Shown piece by piece: positions 21,884 through 28,495 of a stretch of DNA of 36,300 nt (the stretch's first letter is position 1; each line of letters starts with the position of its first letter). Origin of the DNA: Nitrospiraceae bacterium (GTDB lineage: Bacteria > Nitrospirota > Thermodesulfovibrionia > UBA6902); contig CP070788.1 in assembly GCA_020346765.1 (NCBI GenBank), positions 2,497,119-2,533,418 of the forward strand, given 5' to 3'. The notes under the pieces were generated by a model. That model was not told the DNA's origin. It searched no databases and worked only from the letters and a program-made list of their open reading frames with translations. The translations under genes and the position numbers were made by a program.

Positions 21884-22891
21884 TCAGGGCATACCCTCCA
21901 GCGGCCCTCCCCCTACCAGCCTGTCCGCCAGGTGGCACACGGCAAGGGCATAGAGGTGGGAGGGATTCCAGCGCATGACAGCGCGGTAATTCTGGTAAAC
22001 TAGGAAGGCAGGGCCCTCAATACCCGAGGGAAGGACAAGGGAGGCGTCTGTGTCATAGACCGGCAGGTTCTCGCCGTCCACTTTCCGCACCCCTGCCTCC
22101 TGCCACGCGGCAAGCGACGTTTTCAGGCTCAGCCCCGATGCATTCTCATCATACCCATCTGGCAGTGTGACCTGCCGCCCCCAGGTCATTTCAGCACGCC
22201 AGCCATAGTCGGAGAGATAGTTCGCTGCCGATGCAAAGGCGTCAGGGAGGCTGCTCCAGATGTCCTTGCGGCCGTCCCTGTCCTCATCTACGGCATAGCG
22301 CACATAGGTGGACGGCATGAACTGTACCTGTCCCATGGCGCCGGCCCAGGACCCTTCCATATTCGTAATGCCAATCCGGCCTTCGTCAAGAATTTTCAGT
22401 GCATGCAGGAGCTCAGCCTCGAAAAAAGCGCTCCGCCGCGAATCATGGGCAAGCGTGGCCAGGGCCCCAACAACGGGAAAACCGCCGCTCATACTGCCGA
22501 AGTCCGTCTCAAGCCCCCACAGGGCCACGATAAACCGGGGCTGAACACCGTAGTGCCTCCTGATCTTTTCAAGGATCTCACTGTGGCGTGCCAGCATCAG
22601 GCGGCCCCGGGAGATCCTCCGCTTATTCACCATCAGATCCAGATATGCCCGGAAGTCCTTCTTGAACTCAGGCTGGTTCCGGTCAAGCTCTATCACGAGG
22701 GGAATGGGCTCCACACCTGCAAATGCCCTTTCAAGCGTGTCCTCCGTGATGCCCTGTGCCCGCGCCTCCTGCCTGAAGGCGTCAAGCCACTCAGCGAACT
22801 CAACTGCCCCGGCATGAACGCAGGGCATCGCGGTTACGGCAAGCATTGCCAGGAAGACCACGATGAAATAATCGCGCATTGACTTTTCCAT
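21884..22891 (-). CDS. mltB: Lytic murein transglycosylase MltB family
   Basis: Cleaves peptidoglycan glycan strands, forming 1,6-anhydro-muramyl ends. 335 residues with an N-terminal signal peptide (about 1-27, cleavage near VHAGA). No lipobox Cys is well placed, so it may be periplasmic rather than lipid-anchored. Catalytic Glu128 is in ALWGLETDFG. The GSWAGAMGQVQFMPSTY and DVDxDG-like DEDRDGRKDIWSSLPDAFASAANYL segments identify the family. ATG 22891 behind AGGAAA. Convergent with the QueG-like gene, 22 nt between stops. Confidence 0.95.
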   Translation of the reverse strand: MEKSMRDYFIVVFLAMLAVTAMPCVHAGAVEFAEWLDAFRQEARAQGITEDTLERAFAGVEPIPLVIELDRNQPEFKKDFRAYLDLMVNKRRISRGRLMLARHSEILEKIRRHYGVQPRFIVALWGLETDFGSMSGGFPVVGALATLAHDSRRSAFFEAELLHALKILDEGRIGITNMEGSWAGAMGQVQFMPSTYVRYAVDEDRDGRKDIWSSLPDAFASAANYLSDYGWRAEMTWGRQVTLPDGYDENASGLSLKTSLAAWQEAGVRKVDGENLPVYDTDASLVLPSGIEGPAFLVYQNYRAVMRWNPSHLYALAVCHLADRLVGGGPLEGMP

Positions 22892-23231
22892 ATGCGGTTT
22901 TCCTATTTAATCAGATTTTCTGCTTTTTATAAAGCCGGGGGTACACACGGTCTTCACGTTTACGTATTATCCGCATTTTTCCCAAATATCGAATTTTTCA
23001 TTTAACATCTTTATATGCACAAAGGGGACCCTGCTCGTTTTTCATAGATATCGCATAGCACTTCCTTACCAGCCTCCCCTTGTGCTCCCATTGGGATGCA
23101 GTTAGCCATGAATCATGCAGGTCGTCGCTCATAACGGTTCCGTCCCGGTATAATAGAAGAAGCAGGCAGTATCCGTATACTGACTGTTGTGATACGAGGA
23201 CAGAACTTCGGCATCGGGAAAGGGACTGACC
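22892..23231. other. 340-bp spacer upstream of mltB
   Basis: Separates mltB (minus) from the coiled-coil gene (plus). It holds a plus-strand TATAAT (23149-23154), a 6-bp leader hairpin (cagtat/atactg near 23166-23181), and one small minus-strand frame (22998-23132). Otherwise it is A/T-rich without recognisable features. No clear mltB promoter is evident. Confidence 0.5.
22998..23132 (-). CDS. Possible 44-residue small protein
   Basis: Hydrophilic frame starting MSDDLHDSWLTASQWEHKGR and ending in AYKDVK. TATTAT lies about 14 nt before its ATG on the minus strand; the ribosome-binding site is weak. It is divergent from the coiled-coil gene. No family recognised; it could be chance. Confidence 0.3.
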   Translation of the reverse strand: MSDDLHDSWLTASQWEHKGRLVRKCYAISMKNEQGPLCAYKDVK

Positions 23232-23432
23232 ATGGAACGTGCACTGCGGGAAGAATATGAACAGACGGTAAAAAAGCGGGATGAAGTGCGGGAACACCTC
23301 AGAAAACTGGAGGCTGAAAAGCCTAAAGACCATTACAACATCACGATTACCCGCGACCGGCTTGCCTACTGGGAGGGAAAGACAGAGGGCCTGAAGTTCG
23401 CCCTTGATCGTCTTAGTGCCAAAGAACCTTAG
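23232..23432 (+). CDS. Small coiled-coil protein, 66 aa
   Basis: Charged helical protein (ALREEYEQTVKKRDEVREHL, then a second helix YNITITRDRLAYWEGKTEGL) that looks like a helical hairpin. AAAGGGA lies about 7 nt before ATG 23232. Upstream, TATAAT at 23149 gives a leader of about 70 nt with a small hairpin. The last codons (AKEP-stop) fall inside an octamer array. Function unknown. Confidence 0.7.
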   Translation: MERALREEYEQTVKKRDEVREHLRKLEAEKPKDHYNITITRDRLAYWEGKTEGLKFALDRLSAKEP

Positions 23433-23492
23433 TGTCACAGTGCCGAAGCATTACAGAACTACGGCACTATGGCACTTCTGCTCTATGGAACT
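23413..23492 (+). repeat. Octamer-periodic array, ten units
   Basis: Ten consecutive 8-nt units without phase slip from 23413 to 23492. Units 1-4 are NNAG(T/A)(G/A)(C/T)C types (TTAGTGCC, AAAGAACC), units 7-8 are the reverse-complement word (ACGGCACT, ATGGCACT) and unit 10 is ATGGAACT. 23431-23445 pairs with 23462-23476 with three mismatched positions, making a hairpin with a 16-nt loop. Unit 2 and unit 3 encode the final KEP-stop of the coiled-coil gene. Confidence 0.72.
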
Positions 23493-23563
23493 GTCATACG
23501 TCTTGTGGCGCCACCTATCCTGTGATACAGTTTCTTCAGAGATGGAGGAAAGGAGAACGGACC

Positions 23564-23991
23564 ATGACTAGCCCCGTAAACAGAAAAAAATTCGAAGAAC
23601 TCATCAAGAACTGGATCGTGATGGAAGACAGCACCATTGAATCAGCCGTAGACCTTATCGGTCAGAGCAAAACCCGCTGCTGAAGACCATGATCGAGATG
23701 GTCAAGATGGACTCACAGAAACATCGCCGGATACTTGAAGCAATCAGGCTCAGCCTGGACTCGACAGTGACTTTTACCACCGATGACCTCAAGGTCATTG
23801 ACTTCTTTGTGGATAAGCACGCCCTCATAGAGAAAAACGCCATTGAGACGGCCGAGCAGGCGCTGGCAATGAGCAGCCTCCCCATCCCGAAGATGCTTCT
23901 TGAGCACCTGCTGGAAGATGAAAAAAAACACGATGCGTACATGGGCGAGCTTAATGAAATAAAGCTGTACATGGCCAAGGGGGCGGACTGA
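23564..23991 (+). pseudogene. Ferritin-like helical protein with a -1 frameshift
   Basis: Two adjoining frames form one protein. The first starts at ATG 23564 (AGGAG upstream; MTSPVNRKKFEELIKNWIVM) and stops at 23683. Shifting -1 in AGCAAAACCC (23666-23675) continues as NPLLKTMIEMVKMDSQKH and onward to 23991, about 142 residues in all. The result is a four-helix pattern with carboxylate/His motifs (MEDSTIE, DSQKH, KHALIEKNAIE, EDEKKH), as in diiron ferritin-like or rubrerythrin-like proteins. Possible causes are loss of one A from a five-A run, an assembly error, or programmed -1 slippage on the A-run. The second half alone could start at ATG 23689 but would miss helix 1. Confidence 0.75.
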
Positions 23992-23993
23992 CG

Positions 23994-24101
23994 ATAGTGC
24001 CATAGAGAAGAAGTACCAGAGGGCCGGAGCTTTGAGTGAGCGGAAACCAAGACCGTTCCTTAGTAGTTTGGAACTACAGATGTAGGGAACTATGGTTCTT
24101 T
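23994..24101 (+). repeat. Octamer-periodic array between ferritin-like and Nudix genes
   Basis: Beginning 2 nt after the ferritin-like stop, five 8-nt units run from 23994 to 24033 (ATAGTGCC, then GAAGTACC at 24010, AGAGGGCC at 24018). After a less regular stretch, the inverse word GGAACTNN recurs in 8-nt register at 24070, 24086 and (as GGTTCTTT) 24094. The last units enter the 3' end of the Nudix gene and supply its KEP-stop. Confidence 0.6.
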
Positions 24102-24566
24102 CGATCGGAGATGCGCTTCAATCATTCCCCGTGCCTTGCGCAGGATGTCCCGTTCGCTGTTATAGGAGAGCCGCCCCAGAGCATCGTCGATGGCAAACCA
24201 TCGTGCTTCGTCCACTTCATGGTCATGATCATCGGTACTTCCCTCCAGGTATTTCAGCAGGAAGAAGTGGACCGTCTTATTTACCTTCCGCTGCTCCTGC
24301 CTGAGAAAATACCAGTAGGATATCTGCCCGATCCTGCTGATGATCTCCCCTGTCAGGCCTGTTTCCTCCCGGACCTCCCTCAGTGCGGCGGCAGGGGCGT
24401 CCTCACCCTTGTCAATCATGCCCTTGGGCAGGCACCAGGACCTGCTGCCCCTCACCGCGACAAGGGCCACCGCTGTTCCCTGCCCGGGGTCATCGCCGTG
24501 CCCGTGCGGGCGGAATATGACCCCTCCCGATGAGATCCGCTTTTCTATTGACGGCGGCCGCGACAT
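24090..24566 (-). CDS. Nudix hydrolase
   Basis: 158 residues. The Nudix box is complete at about 49-71 (G-x5-E-x7-REVREETG), with Mg-binding glutamates in REVREE. The preceding SWCLPKGMIDKGE and following YWYFLR...KTVHFFLL strands resemble diadenosine polyphosphate/(d)NTP hydrolases of the MutT/Ap4A group; exact substrate unknown. ATG 24566 is 8 nt before the rseP stop end on the same strand, so it is probably the last gene of the rseP transcription unit. Its C-terminal KEP-stop is formed by octamer-array units. Confidence 0.93.
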   Translation of the reverse strand: MSRPPSIEKRISSGGVIFRPHGHGDDPGQGTAVALVAVRGSRSWCLPKGMIDKGEDAPAAALREVREETGLTGEIISRIGQISYWYFLRQEQRKVNKTVHFFLLKYLEGSTDDHDHEVDEARWFAIDDALGRLSYNSERDILRKARGMIEAHLRSKEP

Positions 24567-24573
24567 GGGTATC

Positions 24574-25683
24574 TTACCCTGAATTCACGGACTCCTGCAC
24601 CCAGGGTATCACAATTCTCACGATATCATTGTAGAAAACAAACAGTATAAGCAGAAACAGCAGTGCCATGCCCACCTTGGTGGCAGCGCCCATTATTTTT
24701 TCGCTCAGGGGTCTGCCTCTCAGTGCTTCAATGCAGAAAAAGAGAATGTGCCCGCCGTCCAGAACAGGAACGGGCAGCAGATTGAGAATTGCAAGGTTAA
24801 TACTGATGATGGCAATGAAATTGAAATAGGTAAAGGCCCCCACGGCCGCTGCCTTTGCGGCAGCGTCAACAATCAGTATGGGCCCGCCGATCTGCTTCGC
24901 CGACACACCGCCCGTAAAGAGCTTGACGACGACCTCAAGCGTCAGGGCACACCACCCATAGACGGCCTGCAGCCCTTTAAAGGGCGCGTCAAAGAGGCTC
25001 GTGCTCTCGATGACCGTGGCATCCATTTTCTTCGAGATGCCGATCCTCCCGATGACGACCTCTTTCCCCTTTTCATCTGTTACGGTTGTGGGCCTCGGTG
25101 TAACGGTCATGTCCAGTGTCCTCTCACCCCGTTTCACCTTGAGGGCCAGTTCCTTCCCGGGATTATCGGACAATATCCCGGACATCTCATTCCAGTCATG
25201 GACTGATGTCCCGTCAACGGACAGGATAGTGTCGTTGCTCCTGAGCCCGGCTTCAGATGCCGGTGAACCCTCGGCAACGGCTTCTATGGTCGTGGTAATG
25301 CTGTCCAGATCAGGGATCGCCACGGGCAGTTTCAGCCCCAGAAAAACCGTAAAGATCAGAAAGGCCAGCACGAGATTGAACACGGGACCGGCGACCACAA
25401 TGGCCGCCCTCTTCCACACAGGCTGAAAGTTAAAAGCCCGCTGCCTGTCCTCTTCAGCGATTTCCTCGCCAGGTTCTTCTCCTAGGGGCTTCACATAGCC
25501 GCCAAGGGGAACCAACGAGATGCGGTACTCTGTTTCGCCTATTTTTTTCCCGATCAGCTTGGGGCCGAACCCCAGCGAAAACTTCAGGACCTTGACCCCC
25601 GTGAGTTTGGCCAGGATGAAGTGGCCAAGCTCATGGAAAAATATCAAGAGACCAAAAAGAACTACTGCCCAGATTAATGTCAT
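24574..25683 (-). CDS. rseP: Site-2 intramembrane metalloprotease RseP
   Basis: Membrane zinc protease that cuts anti-sigma factors and remnant signal peptides. 369 residues. TM1 carries the HELGH zinc site (about 17-21, FFHELGHFILAKLTGV). FSLGFGPKL and GGYVKPLGE follow, then TM2, a single PDZ domain (about 130-200, SPASEAGLRSNDTILSVDG), TM3 with NLLPVPVLDGGHILF (third zinc ligand Asp) and TM4. E. coli RseP has two PDZ domains; one is common outside gammaproteobacteria. ATG 25683, AAAGGA upstream. In the conserved uppS-cdsA-dxr-rseP order. Confidence 0.97.
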   Translation of the reverse strand: MTLIWAVVLFGLLIFFHELGHFILAKLTGVKVLKFSLGFGPKLIGKKIGETEYRISLVPLGGYVKPLGEEPGEEIAEEDRQRAFNFQPVWKRAAIVVAGPVFNLVLAFLIFTVFLGLKLPVAIPDLDSITTTIEAVAEGSPASEAGLRSNDTILSVDGTSVHDWNEMSGILSDNPGKELALKVKRGERTLDMTVTPRPTTVTDEKGKEVVIGRIGISKKMDATVIESTSLFDAPFKGLQAVYGWCALTLEVVVKLFTGGVSAKQIGGPILIVDAAAKAAAVGAFTYFNFIAIISINLAILNLLPVPVLDGGHILFFCIEALRGRPLSEKIMGAATKVGMALLFLLILFVFYNDIVRIVIPWVQESVNSG

Positions 25684-25777
25684 GATGAAATATCCTTTAT
25701 TCCTGTGATTTGAGCGTTACCATTTATTATAGTTTTTTTAGGGTTTAAATCAAAAGGCCGATATACCCGCCCGGCAG

Positions 25778-26935
25778 TCAGCGCGTTTCCGCTTTCATGA
25801 TGATCTCCGCTGCCCTCTTCATTGCCCATTCTGAAGCATGCATCACGTCATCAATGGTTTCGCCGCTGCCCGGCCTGTGTCCGGCCATGGTTTCCGACAC
25901 AACGCGGGGAATGTCCATGAAGGATATCTCTTCATTGAGAAAGGCCTCAACGGCAATCTCGTTGGCCGCGTTCAGCACGCAGGGCATTGTCCCTCCCCCC
26001 CTGAGGGCCTCAAAGGTGAGGGCAAGGCAGGGATACTTTTCGCGGTCAGGCTCCCGAAAGGTGAGCTCCCCGATCCGCGCCAGGTCAAGGGTCGGCAGGA
26101 CGTTCCCAAACCGGCCGGGGTATGACAGGGCATAGCTGATAGGCCCCTTCATATCCGGCACAGACATCTGGGCGATGACGCTGCCGTCAATGAATCTGAC
26201 CATGGAATGAATAATGCTCTGGGGGTGAAGAATCACCCCTATCTTTTCCACGGGGACAGAAAAGAGCCAGTGCGCCTCGATAACTTCAAGTCCCTTGTTC
26301 ATCAGCGTGGCCGAGTCAATGGTAATCTTCCTGCCCATCTCCCAGTTCGGATGCCGTAATGCCTCGGCAGGGGTCACATGGGCCAGCTCACCGGCGCTCC
26401 TGTTCAGGAAGGCCCCGCCCGATGCGGTCAGGACAATCTTCTCCACGTCCTCCATGGATCTCCCTTCCAGGCACTGGAACACGGCACTGTGCTCGCTGTC
26501 AACGGGAATTATCCGCACGCCCTGCCTGGAGGCCTCTGACATGATGACGCTGCCTGCCATGACCAGGGTCTCTTTTGTTGCCAGGGCAATGTCCCGGCCA
26601 GCGCGGATCGCCTCATAGGTAGGGATAAGGCCCGGAGACCCCGCGATGGCCGACACTACCATGTCAACACCAACAAGGGTGGCAGCTTCGACCAGGCCAT
26701 CTGTTCCCTCACATACGGCAATCGACGGGTTCCTTTTCCTGAGCCGCTCTGCTGCTTCACCGTCAAAGAGGGCCACAACCTTCGGCCTGAACTGTTCTAT
26801 CTGACGTTCCAGGAGATCAGTATTGTTCTTCGCAGCAAGGGCAGAAACCCTGAACCTCTCCGGGTGCCTGGCAACAACCTCGAGGGTGTTTCTTCCTATG
26901 GAGCCTGTTGAACCGAGGATGGCAATGTTTTTCAC
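25778..26935 (-). CDS. dxr: 1-deoxy-D-xylulose 5-phosphate reductoisomerase
   Basis: NADPH enzyme making 2-C-methyl-D-erythritol 4-phosphate, the committed step of the MEP isoprenoid pathway that feeds undecaprenyl synthesis by UppS. 385 residues. The NADPH loop GSTGSIGRNTLEV is at 8-20. Metal and substrate residues are in PVDSEHSAVFQ, TASGGAF, HPNWEMGRKITIDSATLMNKGLEVIEA. ATG 26935 overlaps the cdsA stop by 4 nt (ATGA), indicating translational coupling. Confidence 0.98.
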   Translation of the reverse strand: MKNIAILGSTGSIGRNTLEVVARHPERFRVSALAAKNNTDLLERQIEQFRPKVVALFDGEAAERLRKRNPSIAVCEGTDGLVEAATLVGVDMVVSAIAGSPGLIPTYEAIRAGRDIALATKETLVMAGSVIMSEASRQGVRIIPVDSEHSAVFQCLEGRSMEDVEKIVLTASGGAFLNRSAGELAHVTPAEALRHPNWEMGRKITIDSATLMNKGLEVIEAHWLFSVPVEKIGVILHPQSIIHSMVRFIDGSVIAQMSVPDMKGPISYALSYPGRFGNVLPTLDLARIGELTFREPDREKYPCLALTFEALRGGGTMPCVLNAANEIAVEAFLNEEISFMDIPRVVSETMAGHRPGSGETIDDVMHASEWAMKRAAEIIMKAETR

Positions 26936-27753
26936 AGATACCTCACGACCAGATAGAGGACCGGCCCGGCAGCGAGCAGGCCGTCCAGTTTGTCCAGAAT
27001 TCCACCGTGCCCCGGTATAAACATGCCCGAGTCCTTCACCCCTGCATCCCGTTTGAACATGGATTCAATGAGATCTCCCAGAAGTGCCGCAATGCCCATG
27101 ATCACTCCCGTTCCCGTTGCCGCGGCCAGGGACATCCCGTCCATGGCAAATACCGTTTTAATGACAACTGCCCCCAGGACACCTCCCAGAACGCTTCCTG
27201 CAGCCCCTTCCCACGTCTTGTTCGGGCTGACCGAAGGGTAAAGCTTGTTCCTTCCCAGGTAGGTCCCCATATAAAAAGCCCCGCTGTCCGCAAGCCAGAC
27301 AGAAGCATAGAGAAGAAATATGTACTCCATGCCTGCTTCCATCCTGAGCAGCCACTGGAAGCCCAGAAACCCTCCCACATAGAGGAGCCCCATCCCGAGC
27401 GGGCCCATCTCCGTCATTGAGCCTGACGGGGTCTTCGCGGAAAAAAGCCTGATGAGCATCAGGAGAAAAAGGGTGATAAAAAATCCGTTCATCAGAAGGG
27501 GGGGATGATGGCAGAAGAGATAAAACAGTACGCCTCCCAGCAGCACTCCGGGGATGCGGAGTACGGCGGTCACCCGGTACATGGCATAGAATTCCCAGAG
27601 GGCAGTCATCATAGCGAGCAGCAGCAGTGCGAAAAACCAGGGGAAGGGGGGGAGGTAGTACAGATAGGCAATAAAGAGGGGCACAAAGGCCGCTGCCACA
27701 AAATGCCGCTTAAACACGGTGCCGGATTTTTTTCTGTTCTGTATCTCAGTCAT
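26932..27753 (-). CDS. cdsA: Phosphatidate cytidylyltransferase CdsA
   Basis: Makes CDP-diacylglycerol from phosphatidate and CTP, precursor of all phospholipids. 273 residues with about seven to eight membrane helices. The signature region is intact: SPNKTWEGAAGSVLGG, then DLIESMFKRDAGVKDSGMFIPGHGGILDKLDGLL near the C-terminus. It starts 5 nt after the uppS stop and overlaps dxr. Confidence 0.97.
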   Translation of the reverse strand: MTEIQNRKKSGTVFKRHFVAAAFVPLFIAYLYYLPPFPWFFALLLLAMMTALWEFYAMYRVTAVLRIPGVLLGGVLFYLFCHHPPLLMNGFFITLFLLMLIRLFSAKTPSGSMTEMGPLGMGLLYVGGFLGFQWLLRMEAGMEYIFLLYASVWLADSGAFYMGTYLGRNKLYPSVSPNKTWEGAAGSVLGGVLGAVVIKTVFAMDGMSLAAATGTGVIMGIAALLGDLIESMFKRDAGVKDSGMFIPGHGGILDKLDGLLAAGPVLYLVVRYL

Positions 27754-27758
27754 GGAAA

Positions 27759-28466
27759 TCAGATCTCTGCCTTCAGCCCTCCAAACCTTCTCTCCCTGTT
27801 TCGGAAATCCTCGATGGCTGCGAAAAACTCTTTCCTGCTGAAATCAGGCCACAGCACATCGGTAAAATAGAATTCCGCATAGGCCGACTGCCAGAGAAGA
27901 AAATTGCTCAACCGCATTTCGCCGCTCGTCCTTATAATCAGGTCGGGATCAGGAATACCCACGGTATAGAGATGGTCCCCGATCGTCTTCTCGTCCAGGT
28001 CAGGGGCAGCGATTCCCTTCTCCATGATCCGCCTTACGGCATGGACGATTTCCGCCCTTCCGCCGTAACTGAGGGCGCTCGACACAATGAGGCCCGTGTT
28101 CCCGCGGGTGAGCTCTTCAAACTCTGAAAGAACCTTCTGCACTCCCCGGGGCAGCCTGCCGATATCGCCGACCGCCCTGAACTGGATGTTTTTCTCATGA
28201 AGCCTGTTCATTTCTTTTTTCACAAAATCCTTCAGAAGGCCCATGAGAGCGTTAACCTCGAGCCGGGGCCGCTGCCAGTTTTCCATGGAAAACGTATAGA
28301 AGGTGACTGCCTGAAGGCCCTGATCAAGCGCCGCATCGATGATTTCATTGACCCTCTTGACGCCGTTCCGGTGCCCCTCGATCCGCGAACGTCCCCTGAG
28401 TTTGGCCCAGCGGCCGTTTCCGTCCATGATCAATGCCACATGCCTAAGCTTCATTTCCCTCTGCAT
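27759..28466 (-). CDS. uppS: Undecaprenyl diphosphate synthase (cis-prenyltransferase)
   Basis: Adds eight isopentenyl units to farnesyl diphosphate, giving the lipid carrier for peptidoglycan and O-antigen. 235 residues. Conserved regions: IMDGNGRWA with catalytic Asp (about 15), GHRNGVKR, TFYTFSMENWQRP, SYGGRAEIVHAV, and the C-terminal PDLIIRTSGEMRLSNFLLWQSAYAEFYF. The start may be ATG 28466 or the internal ATG four codons later (MKLRHVALIMDG), which has an AGAGG close by. 29 nt downstream of the propeller lipoprotein. Confidence 0.97.
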   Translation of the reverse strand: MQREMKLRHVALIMDGNGRWAKLRGRSRIEGHRNGVKRVNEIIDAALDQGLQAVTFYTFSMENWQRPRLEVNALMGLLKDFVKKEMNRLHEKNIQFRAVGDIGRLPRGVQKVLSEFEELTRGNTGLIVSSALSYGGRAEIVHAVRRIMEKGIAAPDLDEKTIGDHLYTVGIPDPDLIIRTSGEMRLSNFLLWQSAYAEFYFTDVLWPDFSRKEFFAAIEDFRNRERRFGGLKAEI

Positions 28467-28495
28467 CTGCGGGCACGCATGAAAAGCCGTTCATA

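Noticed and set aside
23413-23492. CRISPR array
   Set aside because: Units are 8 nt, degenerate and contiguous, without 20-40-nt repeats and unique spacers, and there are no cas genes.
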